Notes under the pieces: model-generated | What the model was told of the DNA's origin: nothing | Database searches by the model: none | The model's input: only the letters and a program-made list of their open reading frames with translations | Program-made: the position numbers and the translations under genes | Source of the DNA: Burkholderia ambifaria AMMD | GTDB taxonomy: Bacteria; Pseudomonadota; Gammaproteobacteria; Burkholderiales; Burkholderiaceae | Direction: 5' to 3' | Length of the DNA: 64,000 bases | Assembly: GCF_000203915.1 (NCBI RefSeq) | Contig: NC_008390.1 | Location: forward strand, 62,001-126,000 | Shown: one piece after another, positions 38,920-52,209 of the stretch | Layout: every line of letters starts with the position of its first letter | Position numbering within the stretch: the stretch's first letter is position 1

Positions 38920-39260
38920 GCGGCACAACAACTGATTGCGAGCCTCGGCCCGCTCGCGGCCGAGCGCATTTCGCGTGTCGCGCCCACCGCGGTGATCACA
39001 CTAGTTCCTTTGTTCCACATCGTTGCGCCCGGTCGTTTTCCACGGTCGCGTCACAGCAGCATTCCTGCTGCGATCGCGTCGCGTCGATGACGCCCGTGCC
39101 AGGCATCGATGCCGCTTCATTTCCTCGTCGCCGTACTTTTTCGGGCAAGAAATACCGGTGCGGGAAGGCGACCTTACAACTGTCATCGTACGTCGTCGAT
39201 TCGCGCGTTTTTCATATGATGAGGCGTCGTTTTGCACAGGTTTTTGTCGCGTCTAAAGCC

Positions 39261-39289
39261 TTGAATCACTTGCAACTATCGCTTACAAT
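39261..39289 (+). promoter_or_regulatory. Probable atp operon promoter
   Basis: TTGAAT (39261-39266), 17-bp spacer, TACAAT (39284-39289). Transcription would begin near 39296, about 75 bp before atpI. Confidence 0.7.
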
Positions 39290-39370
39290 CGCCCGGATTT
39301 GTTAGCTAGGCACCCCTGAAAGCTTTCGGAAAGTCTGGGGCCGGGTTCAAGGATTTTGCGGAAAATTGCG

Positions 39371-39898
39371 ATGGCGGGTCAGGCGCCGAACGACAGGCAC
39401 GATGATCACCGAGCGCAACGCAGCGCTTCAGCGGCCGGCGAACGGCGCGAGTCCGATGCCGACGACTGGGATGCCGAGCAGCAAGATAACAACATCGTTC
39501 CGCTCACGCGGACGGAAGCCGAGAGGCTGTTCGGTCCGAACGTGAGCAAGCCGTCGCGCGTGACCCCCTCCAAGGTGGTGGCCGCGCAGGTGGTCTTGTC
39601 CCTGGTTGCAACGCTGGCGTGGTGGCTGTTTTCAAAGTCGCCGGGCGCCGCTGCGCAGTCCGCGTTTCTGGGCGGGGCGATCGGCTGGGTGCCAAGCGCG
39701 TTGTTCGTGGCACGACTGAAGGCAGGTGGCACGGCCACCGTCATGAGCTGGGTGATGGGCGAAGCCCTGAAACTCGGCCTGACGATCGGGATGTTCGCAG
39801 CAGTGGCGTTCGGCTGGGCCGGCGTGCACTGGGTGCCGTTCCTGGTCACGTACCTCGTCGTGCTGAAGACGTACTGGATCGCACTGGCCTGGCGGTAA
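39371..39898 (+). CDS. atpI: ATP synthase accessory protein AtpI
   Basis: 175-aa membrane protein that helps assemble the c-ring and possibly Mg2+ uptake. The first ~60 residues are hydrophilic and acidic, longer than in E. coli; four transmembrane segments follow (VVAAQVVLSLVATLAWWLF; SAFLGGAIGWVPSALFVARL; LGLTIGMFAAVAFGW; PFLVTYLVVLKTYWIAL). First gene of the atp operon, separated from atpB by 110 bp. The ATG at 39371 is preferred to a TTG five codons upstream. Confidence 0.9.
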   Translation: MAGQAPNDRHDDHRAQRSASAAGERRESDADDWDAEQQDNNIVPLTRTEAERLFGPNVSKPSRVTPSKVVAAQVVLSLVATLAWWLFSKSPGAAAQSAFLGGAIGWVPSALFVARLKAGGTATVMSWVMGEALKLGLTIGMFAAVAFGWAGVHWVPFLVTYLVVLKTYWIALAWR

Positions 39899-39954
39899 GA
39901 AACAAGCAGCGTGCGGTTTCGACAACGAACCGCACCGGCCCGTTCCCGCAATAG

Positions 39955-41202
<1,248 letters not shown>

Positions 41203-41259
41203 GGTTCCTCGGAAATATGCGCCCGGCGTAAGCCGGCGCAGGGCGGAACGGAGACTTGG

Positions 41260-41290
41260 GGCGCTGATCGAATGCAACTCGATGAGCGCC
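41260..41290 (+). other. Intercistronic stem-loop between atpE and atpF
   Basis: GGCGCT (41260-41265) pairs with AGCGCC (41285-41290), and ATCGA (41267-41271) with TCGAT (41279-41283), around a single mismatch. There is no T-run. It may stabilise the upstream atpE mRNA or lower read-through, giving more subunit c. Confidence 0.6.
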
Positions 41291-41330
41291 TTACCGTTTC
41301 ATTTTTCCGGATAGCAGATAAGGAAACACC

Positions 41331-41801
41331 GTGAATCTCAACGCAACTCTGTTTGCGCAAATGGTCGTGTTCCTGGTCCTCGCGTGGTTCACGATGAAAT
41401 TCGTGTGGCCGCCGTTGATCAACGCCCTCGACGAACGTTCGAAGAAGATCGCCGACGGCCTCGCCGCCGCGGAGAAGGGCAAGGCGGAACTCGACGCAGC
41501 GCACAAGCGCGTGGACCAGGAACTCGCGCAGGCCCGCAACGACGGCCAGCAGCGCATCGCCGACGCTGAAAAGCGTGCCCAGGCGGTCGCCGAGGAAATC
41601 AAGGCCAACGCCCAGGCTGAAGCCGCCCGCATCGTCGCCCAGGCGAAAGCGGAAGCAGAACAGCAAATCGTGAAGGCGCGCGAAGCGCTGCGTGGCGAAG
41701 TCGCCTCGCTGGCCGTGAAGGGCGCCGAGCAGATCCTGAAGCGCGAAGTCGATCAAACGGCCCACGCCCAACTGCTGAATCAACTGAAAGCCGAGCTCTG
41801 A
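41331..41801 (+). CDS. atpF: ATP synthase Fo subunit b
   Basis: 156-aa peripheral-stalk subunit. One N-terminal membrane helix ([20 protein letters not shown]) is followed by a long charged Ala/Glu/Lys-rich helix that dimerises and contacts subunit delta. GTG start with AAGGAAA upstream. Two bases separate it from atpH. Confidence 0.96.
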   Translation: MNLNATLFAQMVVFLVLAWFTMKFVWPPLINALDERSKKIADGLAAAEKGKAELDAAHKRVDQELAQARNDGQQRIADAEKRAQAVAEEIKANAQAEAARIVAQAKAEAEQQIVKAREALRGEVASLAVKGAEQILKREVDQTAHAQLLNQLKAEL

Positions 41802-41803
41802 TC

Positions 41804-42343
41804 ATGGCCGAACTTGCAACCATCGCCCGCCCTTACGCAGAAGCGCTGTTCCGCGTGGCCGAGGGAGGTGACATCGCCGCCTGGTCCACGCTCGTGCAAG
41901 AGCTGGCCCAGGTTGCGCGTCTGCCGGAAGTGCTGTCGGTCGCGTCGAGCCCGAAGGTGACGCGCACGCAAGTGGTCGAGCTGCTGCTTGCTGCGGTGAA
42001 GTCGCCGGTCGCGGCCGGCGCGGAAGCGAAGAACTTCGTGCAGATGCTGGTCGACAATCATCGTATCGCGCTGCTGCCGGAAATTGCCGAGCAGTTCGAG
42101 GCGCTCAAGAACGAACGTGAAGGTGCAGCCGACGCCGAGATCGTGAGCGCGTTCCCGCTGAACGGCGCGGATCTCGAAAGTCTCGTCTCTGGCCTCGAAC
42201 GCAAGTTCAAGCGCAAGCTGAAGCCGACGGTCGAAGTCGATTCGTCGCTGATCGGCGGCGTGCGCGTGACGGTCGGCGACGAAGTGCTCGACACCTCGGT
42301 TCGCGCGCGCCTCGCATCGATGCAGGCTGCCTTGACCGCCTGA
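41804..42343 (+). CDS. atpH: ATP synthase F1 subunit delta
   Basis: 179-aa stalk subunit joining subunit b to the alpha3beta3 head. The start [19 protein letters not shown] and the C-terminal [18 protein letters not shown] are typical. Length is normal. Confidence 0.96.
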
Positions 42344-42387
42344 GCGCCACGCCGGCACGCAACAGAATTGACTATCAGGAGCGAATA

Positions 42388-43929
42388 ATGCAACTCAATC
42401 CCTCTGAGATCAGCGAGCTGATCAAGAGCCGGATCCAGGGCCTTGAAGCGAGCGCAGACGTTCGCAACCAGGGCACCGTGATCTCCGTGACCGACGGTAT
42501 CGTGCGCATCCACGGCCTGTCGGACGTGATGCAGGGCGAAATGCTCGAGTTTCCGGGCAACACGTTCGGCCTCGCGCTGAACCTCGAGCGCGACTCGGTC
42601 GGCGCTGTGATTCTCGGCGAATACGAACACATCTCGGAAGGCGACGTCGTCAAGACGACGGGCCGCATTCTCGAAGTTCCGGTGGGTCCGGAACTCGTCG
42701 GCCGCGTGGTCGACGCGCTCGGCAACCCGATCGACGGCAAGGGCCCGGTCAACGCGAAGCTGACCGACGCGATCGAAAAGATCGCTCCGGGCGTGATCTG
42801 GCGTAAGTCGGTGTCGCAGCCGGTGCAGACGGGCATCAAGTCGATCGACGCGATGGTGCCGATCGGCCGTGGCCAGCGTGAGCTGATCATCGGCGACCGT
42901 CAGTGCGGCAAGACCGCGGTGGCGATCGACGCGATCATCAACCAGAAGGGCAAGGACCTGGTCTGTATCTACGTCGCGATCGGCCAGAAGGCTTCGTCGA
43001 TCATGAACGTGGTGCGCAAGCTCGAAGAAACGGGCGCGATGGAATACACGATCGTCGTCGCCGCTTCGGCTTCGGATTCGGCCGCGATGCAATACCTCGC
43101 ACCGTACGCCGGCTGCACGATGGGCGAATACTTCCGCGACCGCGGTCAAGACGCGCTGATCATCTATGACGACTTGACCAAGCAAGCCTGGGCATACCGT
43201 CAGATCTCGCTGCTGCTGCGCCGCCCGCCGGGCCGTGAAGCCTACCCGGGTGACGTGTTCTATCTGCACTCGCGTCTGCTCGAGCGTGCTGCTCGCGTGT
43301 CGGAAGAGTACGTCGAGAAGTTCACGAACGGCGAAGTGAAGGGCAAGAGCGGCTCGCTGACGGCACTGCCGGTCATCGAAACGCAGGCTGGCGACGTGAC
43401 CGCGTTCGTTCCGACGAACGTGATCTCGATCACCGACGGCCAGATCTTCCTGGAAACCGACCTGTTCAACGCAGGCATCCGCCCGGCAATCAACGCCGGC
43501 GTGTCGGTGTCGCGAGTCGGTGGCGCCGCTCAGACGAAGGTCGTGAAGAAGCTGTCGGGCGGTATCCGTACCGACCTCGCGCAGTACCGTGAACTGGCCG
43601 CATTCGCGCAGTTCGCATCGGACCTCGACGAAGCGACCCGCAAGCAGCTCGAGCGCGGCCGCCGCGTGACGGAACTGCTGAAGCAGCCGCAGTACCAGCC
43701 GCTGCAGGTGTGGGAACTGGCCGTGTCGCTGTACGCCGCGAACAACGGCTACCTCGACGATCTCGACGTGAAGCAAGTGCTCCCGTTCGAGAAGGGCCTG
43801 CGCGACAACCTGAAGACCAGCCACGCTGACCTCATCAAGCGCATCGAAGACACCAAGGATCTCTCGAAGGACGACGAAGGCGCGCTGCGCGCGGCGATCG
43901 AGTCCTTCAAGAAGTCGGGTGCCTATTGA
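42388..43929 (+). CDS. atpA: ATP synthase F1 subunit alpha
   Basis: 513-aa non-catalytic nucleotide-binding subunit. Walker A is [13 protein letters not shown], and the F1 signature [14 protein letters not shown] is present. A TCAGGAGCG ribosome-binding site precedes the ATG. Complete and of normal length. Confidence 0.98.
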
Positions 43930-43998
43930 TCCGCGAGTGACACACTGAGGCCGCGCGGGTGCTGATGCGCCCGCGCCGCTTCGGTCAAGGAGCAAGCT

Positions 43999-44874
43999 AT
44001 GGCTGGAATGAAGGAAATTCGCGGCAAGATCAAGAGCGTGCAAAACACGCGCAAGATCACGAAGGCGATGGAGATGGTGGCCGCATCGAAGATGCGCCGC
44101 GCGCAGGAACGCATGCGCGCCGCTCGTCCGTACGCGGACAAGGTCCGAGCCATCGCCGCGCACATGAGCCGTGCGAACCCGGAGTACCGCCACCCGTTCA
44201 TGGTGGCGAACGACGGCGCGACGACGGCCGGCATCATCCTTGTCACGACGGACAAGGGTCTGTGCGGTGGTCTGAACACCAACGTGCTGCGTGCGACGGT
44301 GCAGAAGTTCAAGGAGCTGGAAGAGAAGGGCCAGAAGGTCGAAGCCACTGCGATCGGTAGCAAGGGCCTCGGGTTCCTGAACCGCTTCGGCGCGAAGGTG
44401 ATGTCGCAGGTCGTGCACCTCGGCGACACCCCGCATCTGGACAAGCTGATCGGCGCCGTGAAGACGCAGCTCGACCTGTACTCGGAAGGCAAGCTGTCGG
44501 CGGTTTATATCGCTTACACGCGCTTCGTCAACACGATGAAGCAGGAAGCCGTGATCGAGCAGTTGCTGCCGCTGTCGTCGGAGCACTTCGAGGCCGATGA
44601 CGGTACGCCGGCCACGTCGTGGGATTACATCTACGAGCCGGACGCGCAGGCAGTCGTCGACGAACTGCTCGTGCGTTACGTCGAGGCGCTGGTTTACCAG
44701 GCTGTCGCGGAGAACATGGCGTCCGAGCAATCGGCGCGGATGGTCGCGATGAAGGCCGCGTCCGACAACGCGAAGACGGTGATCAGCGAACTGCAGCTCG
44801 TATACAACAAGAGCCGCCAGGCCGCGATTACGAAAGAACTGTCGGAGATCGTCGGCGGCGCAGCCGCTGTTTAA
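43999..44874 (+). CDS. atpG: ATP synthase F1 subunit gamma
   Basis: 291-aa rotor shaft. The N-terminal coiled-coil helix [17 protein letters not shown] and the C-terminal [15 protein letters not shown] are characteristic; [10 protein letters not shown] lies in the Rossmann-like domain. AAGGAGCAAGC precedes the ATG. Confidence 0.97.
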   Translation: MAGMKEIRGKIKSVQNTRKITKAMEMVAASKMRRAQERMRAARPYADKVRAIAAHMSRANPEYRHPFMVANDGATTAGIILVTTDKGLCGGLNTNVLRATVQKFKELEEKGQKVEATAIGSKGLGFLNRFGAKVMSQVVHLGDTPHLDKLIGAVKTQLDLYSEGKLSAVYIAYTRFVNTMKQEAVIEQLLPLSSEHFEADDGTPATSWDYIYEPDAQAVVDELLVRYVEALVYQAVAENMASEQSARMVAMKAASDNAKTVISELQLVYNKSRQAAITKELSEIVGGAAAV

Positions 44875-46335
<1,461 letters not shown>

Positions 46336-46375
46336 GGGGCGGGCGTAACGCGGCGGGCGCCGTGCGTCCGCGATG

Positions 46376-46396
46376 GATACCATGATGGTATCTTTT
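46376..46396 (+). terminator. Possible attenuator hairpin after atpD
   Basis: GATACCA (46376-46382), loop TGA, TGGTATC (46386-46392), then TTTT. A short stem with only four T suggests partial termination or an mRNA-processing site rather than the operon end, since atpC follows. Confidence 0.5.
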
Positions 46397-46440
46397 CGCG
46401 GATCGGAGCCCACGCGACACGCTCAACTCGCCGTGCATGG

Positions 46441-46566
46441 GATCGGAGTCAGCGCGCAAGTGTCCGCTCCGATCGACCGCCGCGAGGAAAGAGTAAGCGC
46501 TGAAGCGCCAACTCTTTCCAAGCGCGGCATGGGACGGGAGTAAGCGCTAAAGCGCCAACTCCCGTC
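46441..46566 (+). repeat. Three tandem 34-nt two-tier hairpins before atpC
   Basis: Hairpins at 46441-46474, 46486-46519 and 46533-46566 are each 34 nt. Outer stems differ in sequence but all pair: GATCGGAG/CTCCGATC, GGAAAGAGT/ACTCTTTCC, GACGGGAGT/ACTCCCGTC. Copies 2 and 3 share the inner core AAGCGCTRAAGCGCCA, which forms GCGCT/AGCGC; copy 1 has GCGC/GTGT with G-U pairs. The last hairpin ends three bases before AGGAG of atpC. GATCGGAG also occurs at 46401-46408 and could compete for CTCCGATC. Likely an RNA element controlling atpC level; no T-run follows any of them. Confidence 0.8.
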
Positions 46567-46579
46567 GGCAGGAGTCGAT

Positions 46580-47005
46580 ATGGCAACCATCAAAGTAGAC
46601 GTCGTCAGCGCGGAAGAGCAGATCTTCTCGGGTGAGGCGAAATTCGTCGCGCTGCCGGGCGAAACGGGTGAGCTGGGCATTCTGCCGGGTCACACGCCGC
46701 TGATCACGCGGATTCGTCCGGGTGCGGTGCGCATCGAAGTCGAGGGCGGCAACGACGAATTCGTGTTCGTCGCGGGCGGCATTCTCGAAGTGCAGCCGGG
46801 CGCCGTGACGGTGCTCGCCGACACCGCGATCCGCGGCAAGGACCTCGATGCGGCGAAAGCCGAGGAAGCGCGCAAGCGTGCCGAGGAAACGCTGCAGAAC
46901 GCGAAGTCGGACCTCGACCTCGCAAAGGCGCAATCCGAGCTCGCGACCGCGATGGCGCAGCTTGAGGCGATCCAGCGCCTCGCGAAGATTCGCAGCCGGC
47001 ACTAA
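46580..47005 (+). CDS. atpC: ATP synthase F1 subunit epsilon
   Basis: 141-aa rotor subunit that contacts the c-ring and regulates ATP hydrolysis. The N-terminal beta-sandwich ([30 protein letters not shown]) and the C-terminal helical hairpin ([20 protein letters not shown]) are complete. AGGAG (46570-46574) gives the ribosome-binding site directly after the tandem hairpins. Last gene of the operon. Confidence 0.97.
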   Translation: MATIKVDVVSAEEQIFSGEAKFVALPGETGELGILPGHTPLITRIRPGAVRIEVEGGNDEFVFVAGGILEVQPGAVTVLADTAIRGKDLDAAKAEEARKRAEETLQNAKSDLDLAKAQSELATAMAQLEAIQRLAKIRSRH

Positions 47006-47031
47006 GCCGCGCGCGCGTATCCCGCGAAAGG

Positions 47032-47057
47032 AAGCAGCCTTCGGGCTGCTTTTTTTT
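47032..47057 (+). terminator. Terminator of the atp operon
   Basis: AAGCAGCC (47032-47039), loop TTCG, GGCTGCTT (47044-47051), with an eight-T tail. Confidence 0.95.
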
Positions 47058-47262
47058 CGTCCGTCGTTTTCGTCTGTTTTTTTTCGGGCCGGATCGTATC
47101 GTCCGGTCGTGCTATTTCATCCGTCGGCCGCGATTTGATGTCAGAGTGTCGTCAGCGGCGCGCGGCATCATGCGTGCAGAGGCGGTCCGCCGCGATCGCG
47201 GCGGAGCAGGCGCGCGTGAGCCGCGTGCCGGGCCGATCGGACAAAAACGGACGGAGACATCG

Positions 47263-48990
47263 ATGGCAGCAGACCTTGACGTGGGGGCGCTGATCGCGCC
47301 CGAAAACGGACTGTCGTACGTGCGCGGCGCGACCGACGTGCCGCTATCCGAAGCGACGATCAGCCGGTTCCTGCTCGACACCGCCGGCCGTTTTCCCGAT
47401 CGTCCGGCCGTCGTGTTCCGCGAACAACAGGTGCGCTGGACCTGGCGCGAGTTCGTGCAGGAGGTCGACGTGCTCGCGGCCGGCCTGGCCGCGCTCGGGA
47501 TCGTGAAGGGCGATTGCGTCGGCATCTGGTCGCCGAACCGCAGCGAATGGCTGCTTACGCAATTCGCGACCGCGCGCATCGGCGCGGTCCTCGTCAACAT
47601 CAATCCGGCCTACCGGCTCGCGGAACTCGAATACGCGCTGAACAAGGTCGGCTGCAAGGCCGTGATCGCGGCCGAGCGCTTCAAGACGTCGGCCTACGTC
47701 GAGATGCTGCAGACCATCGCGCCGGAGCTCGCGAGCGCGACGCCGGGCGACCTGCGGGCGGCGCGCGTGCCGAGCCTGCGCACGGTCGTGTCGATGGGCG
47801 ACGTCGCGCCGGCCGGCATGTTCCGCTTCGCCGACGTGATGGCGCGCGGCCGCGACACGCTCGACGTCGCGCGGCTCGATGCGATCGGCGCGACGCTCGC
47901 GGCCACCGATCCGATCAACATCCAGTTCACGAGCGGCACGACCGGCAGCCCGAAGGGCGCGACGCTCGCGCACCGCAACGTCGTCAACAACGCGCGCTTC
48001 ATCGCGATGGCGATGCGGTTCAGCGAGCAGGACGCGCTGTGCATCCCGGTGCCGCTGTATCACTGCTTCGGGATGGTGCTGGCCGTGCTCGCGTGCGTAT
48101 CGACGGGCGCGGCGATGGTATTCCCCGGCGAGGCGTTCGACCCGGTCGCGACGCTCGCGGCCGTCGCCGACGAACGCTGCACCGCGCTGCATGGCGTGCC
48201 GACGATGTTCATCGCGGAACTCGATCATCCGGAATTCGCGAAATTCGACCTGTCGACGCTGCGCACCGGGATCATGGCCGGCTCGCCGTGCCCGATCGAG
48301 ACGATGAAGCGCGTCGTGTCGCAGATGCATCTGTCCGAGATCACGATCGCGTACGGGATGACGGAGACGAGCCCCGTGTCGTTCCAGAGCTCGACCGACG
48401 ATCCGCTCGAGAAGCGCACGACGACGGTCGGCCGCATTCAGCCGCATCTGGAAGTGAAGATCGTCGATCCGGAAGGGCGCATCGTGCCGGTCGGCGCGAC
48501 GGGCGAGCTGTGCACGAAGGGCTATTCGGTGATGCTCGGCTACTGGGACGACGACGCGAAGACGCGCGAGGTGCTGGTCGACGGCTGGATGCACACGGGC
48601 GATCTCGCGACGCTCGATGCGGACGGCTATTGCAACATCGTGGGCCGGCTGAAGGACATGGTGATCCGCGGCGGCGAGAACGTGTACCCGCGCGAGATCG
48701 AGGAATTCCTGTTCAGGCATCCGAAGATTCAGAGCGCGCAGGTGTTCGGCGTGCCCGATGCGAAGTACGGCGAGGAGCTGTGCGCGTGGATCGTGCTGCG
48801 TGCGGACGAGCAGATGTCGGAGGACGACGTGCGCGCGTTCTGCAATGGCCAGATCGCGCACTACAAGATTCCGCGCTACATCCGCTTCGTCGACGAGCTG
48901 CCGATGACGGTGACGGGCAAGGTGCAGAAGTTCGTGATGCGCGAACGGATGATCGAGGAACTCAAGCTCGACGTGCAGAAGACCGCTTGA
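47263..48990 (+). CDS. AMP-forming acyl-CoA synthetase
   Basis: 575-aa adenylate-forming enzyme making acyl-CoA from a carboxylic acid, ATP and CoA. Core motifs are the P-loop [19 protein letters not shown], the ATP-binding aspartate in HTGDLATLD, the hinge [16 protein letters not shown] and the C-terminal lysine in VTGKVQKF. Medium-chain fatty acyl-CoA ligases and related enzymes look like this; the chain-length preference cannot be told. ATG 47263 follows ACGGAGAC by seven bases. It stands alone between the atp terminator and a gene-free stretch. Confidence 0.9.
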   Translation: MAADLDVGALIAPENGLSYVRGATDVPLSEATISRFLLDTAGRFPDRPAVVFREQQVRWTWREFVQEVDVLAAGLAALGIVKGDCVGIWSPNRSEWLLTQFATARIGAVLVNINPAYRLAELEYALNKVGCKAVIAAERFKTSAYVEMLQTIAPELASATPGDLRAARVPSLRTVVSMGDVAPAGMFRFADVMARGRDTLDVARLDAIGATLAATDPINIQFTSGTTGSPKGATLAHRNVVNNARFIAMAMRFSEQDALCIPVPLYHCFGMVLAVLACVSTGAAMVFPGEAFDPVATLAAVADERCTALHGVPTMFIAELDHPEFAKFDLSTLRTGIMAGSPCPIETMKRVVSQMHLSEITIAYGMTETSPVSFQSSTDDPLEKRTTTVGRIQPHLEVKIVDPEGRIVPVGATGELCTKGYSVMLGYWDDDAKTREVLVDGWMHTGDLATLDADGYCNIVGRLKDMVIRGGENVYPREIEEFLFRHPKIQSAQVFGVPDAKYGEELCAWIVLRADEQMSEDDVRAFCNGQIAHYKIPRYIRFVDELPMTVTGKVQKFVMRERMIEELKLDVQKTA

Positions 48991-49064
48991 AACGACGGGC
49001 GGCCCGGAGGCGGAAAAGCGCGGCGGCCTTCGGGCCGCCCGATGCGGGCCGCTGCGTTTTCGAT

Positions 49065-49095
49065 GGACGAAAAAAAGCGGGCTTATTAGCCCGCT
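49065..49095 (-). terminator. Intrinsic terminator reading leftward
   Basis: Minus strand: AGCGGGCT (complement of 49088-49095), loop AATA, AGCCCGCT (complement of 49076-49083), then TTTTTT. The T-run is on the minus strand only, so the terminated transcript comes from the right, although the next minus-strand gene ends more than 600 bp away. Confidence 0.82.
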
Positions 49096-49345
49096 AAAAA
49101 CCACACGCTACGGGGTTAGCGCGAGGAGACCAAAGATGAAACCGTGTCCGGCGGGGGCCGGAAACGACTCCAACAGGGATGCCCCTCGGAAGGGCTTCGG
49201 TACGTGACCGACTGGCTCGCAGCGCTTCGCGTCCGCTCACACTTGGCACACGAGACCGCATCCGTGTTGAAACCGTTGAGGCCCATTGTGGGCGAATTAA
49301 TGACCCCTCGCGGTAACAAAGTGTTTCAGGTTGTAACGCCCGCCA
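49065..49345 (-). ncRNA. Candidate structured non-coding RNA with terminator (minus strand)
   Basis: On the minus strand, a 7-bp long-range stem joins CGCGAGG (complement of 49306-49312) to CCTCGCG (complement of 49120-49126), enclosing about 180 nt with local hairpins such as GCCCACAATGGGC and TCCGGC-CCCC-GCCGGA. A CGCTA/TAGCG hairpin and then an intrinsic terminator follow. Length and a closing stem recall 6S-type RNAs, but I do not recognise 6S sequence. Small ORFs on either strand look accidental. The exact 5' end is unknown. Confidence 0.35.
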
Positions 49346-49704
49346 GATAAGGCTTTCCGGGATTTTTTGCTGTTTTCGGGATCCTGAAAATGGTCATATT
49401 TACTTATCCTTTCCGCAGAGTTTTCATCGTGTGCGCGCAATGCGTTTTTCATGCGTATCGGCATCAGCGAATTGCCGATTTACACGACCGAACGTGCATC
49501 GCATGACAGCTACCGTGTATGACGATTCATTCGTCGGAAAGATTTTGAAACGTGATCGGCGGCCGCGATAGTCGGCCATTCGGCCAGTTTCACGATTTTG
49601 CGACCGCCGCGTCCCGCGCCGAGATGTAACGGCGCTTCGCATTCGATGAGAGGGACGCGGGGTCGGTGCGCGTTATCGGCGGCCGTTGCCGTGCGCGATC
49701 GCGC

Positions 49705-50517
49705 TTATTTCAGCCACTTGTCGGAGATCGACTGGTACTCGCCGCTCGACAGCGCGAGGTGCAGCCACTGGTCGACGTACTGCTGGAACGCGACGTCGCC
49801 GCGGGGCACCATGTACGCCTTTTCGCCGAACTGGAACGGCTTGTCCGGATGCACCGAGCAGAGGCCCGGATTCAGCTTTTGCTGCAGCATCGTCTCGGAC
49901 GCGTCCGTCACCATCACGTCCGCCTTACCCGCGAGGATCTGCTTGAAGATCGTCACGTTGTCCGGATAGACGGTGAGGTTCGCGTGCGTGAAGAACTGCT
50001 TCGCGAAGCGCTCGTTGGTGCCGCCCGGGTTCACGATCACGCGGGTCTCGGGCCGGTCGATCTGCGCGACGGTCTGGTACTTGTCTGCATCCGCGCAGCG
50101 CGCGATCGCCGTCTTGCCGTCGACCACGTATGGCTGCGTGAAGAACACGCGCTTCTGGCGCTCGAGCGTGGTCGATACGCCGCCCACCGCGATATCGCAC
50201 TTCGCGACGAAGTCGTTGGTGAGGTTCGACCAGCTCGTCTTCACGAACTGGGCCTTCACGCCGAGCGATTTCGCGAGCGATTCGGCCATGTCGATGTCGA
50301 TGCCCTCGAAGCGGCCGTCCGTGCGGTAGTACGAATACGGCTTGTAGTCGCCTGTCGTGCACACGCGCAGCGTGCCGCGGGCGAGCACGTCGTCGAGTCG
50401 CGAGCCGGCGTTGGCGCCGGCGACCGGGGACGCGGCTGCGGCGGTCTGAGCGTGCGCGGCGGCGCAGCAAAGCAGGGTGGCGGCGGCAAGCGCGGCCAGC
50501 GGGGCGAATGTCTTCAT
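49705..50517 (-). CDS. pheC: Periplasmic cyclohexadienyl (arogenate/prephenate) dehydratase PheC-like
   Basis: 270-aa secreted protein with the solute-binding-protein-3 fold. The signal peptide ends at about residue 23 (AHA). The mature part reads RVCTTGDYKPYSY, VNPGGTNERFAK, HPDNVTIFKQIL-like (YPDNVTIFKQILAGKADV), VTDASE and LCSVHPDKPFQFGEKAY, the pattern I know from Pseudomonas PheC, a periplasmic dehydratase forming phenylalanine or phenylpyruvate, rather than from amino-acid receptors. No permease or ATPase gene is adjacent, supporting an enzyme. The start is fixed by GAAGGAGGAGACC upstream. A glutamate-type ABC receptor is the main alternative. Confidence 0.8.
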   Translation of the reverse strand: MKTFAPLAALAAATLLCCAAAHAQTAAAASPVAGANAGSRLDDVLARGTLRVCTTGDYKPYSYYRTDGRFEGIDIDMAESLAKSLGVKAQFVKTSWSNLTNDFVAKCDIAVGGVSTTLERQKRVFFTQPYVVDGKTAIARCADADKYQTVAQIDRPETRVIVNPGGTNERFAKQFFTHANLTVYPDNVTIFKQILAGKADVMVTDASETMLQQKLNPGLCSVHPDKPFQFGEKAYMVPRGDVAFQQYVDQWLHLALSSGEYQSISDKWLK

Positions 50518-50666
50518 CGGTCTCCTCCTTCGTTCGGGTTGATATCAGCGTCCGATCATAACGGAGCCCTCGCGCGCGTCATATGGCCGCCATCGCATCG
50601 GCATACGCGGCGGCACGGCCCCGCTCCGGTAAAATGCCGCTTTGCCTTCGCATCGTCGCTCCTACC

Positions 50667-51761
<1,095 letters not shown>

Positions 51762-52209
51762 GCGCAAGCGCCGTCATGCTGCACCGCGGCGTGACGGCGT
51801 TTCGCGGTCGGCACTAAACAGGGCGCAAGCCCGCACCGGTTGCCGATTCATCGCTTGTCAAGACTTGACTTATGCACATTTTCCACGTTGCAGCGCGGTA
51901 GAGCCCTGTATCGGTCGAATTGTCTCGCTATGGTTTGGGAATTTGAATAGCAGCCTTATGGAATAAGGCTTCGCGGGATGCGGCAGCGAGCGGGCCAAAT
52001 CGGCGGAAAGCACGGCCCCGCGCGCTTTGCGGCTGTTGAACGGCGAGTTCTCAACAAAGTTATCCACAGGCAGTTCAGGGTATACGGCGATTCCTAATGC
52101 GAATCCAAAACTTAGCGCCGAATCTGAAGTTTTACTTTAAGTTCGCCACCTTGACGCGAACGTGGGCGCCGGCCGTTCGTGCGCCGCGAACCGCCGCCGG
52201 AGCGCGCTG
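51762..52209. promoter_or_regulatory. Intergenic region upstream of priA
   Basis: 448 bp without a gene. It contains CGCCGTCA/TGACGGCG (51769-51776, 51792-51799), perhaps a weak hemE terminator; the palindrome GTCAAG-A-CTTGAC (51857-51869); a hairpin AGCCTTAT-GGA-ATAAGGCT (51952-51970) with no T-run; and an exact DnaA box TTATCCACA (52060-52068), 140 bp before priA. Confidence 0.5.

Larger units (their letters stand above)
38799..39370. promoter_or_regulatory. Regulatory region of the atp operon
   Basis: 572 bp without a gene. It carries copy 3 of the GATAAGT-CTGTG module (38869-38919) and a good sigma70 promoter at 39261-39289. A leader of about 75 nt follows. I see no terminator for the preceding gene. 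Confidence 0.6.
48991..49704. other. 714-bp gene-free stretch with a candidate structured RNA
   Basis: The left part contains a GC-rich hairpin (GGCGGCC-TTC-GGGCCGCC, near 49022-49040) behind the ligase gene and a terminator for minus-strand transcription (49071-49095). The middle (49100-49345) can fold and may be a non-coding RNA. The right part (49350-49704) is AT-richer, with runs such as GGGATTTTTTGC, and shows nothing that I can identify. Confidence 0.5.

Noticed and set aside
48991..49060. GC-rich hairpin after the acyl-CoA ligase gene as its terminator
   Set aside because: The stem is strong but no T-run follows closely on the plus strand, so I do not call a terminator.
49116..49350. 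Small ORFs of about 67 codons on either strand in the 49.1-49.35 kb region, and a 22-codon ORF starting near 49135 behind AGGAGA
   Set aside because: They overlap one another and the possible structured RNA; no codon bias or family resemblance.
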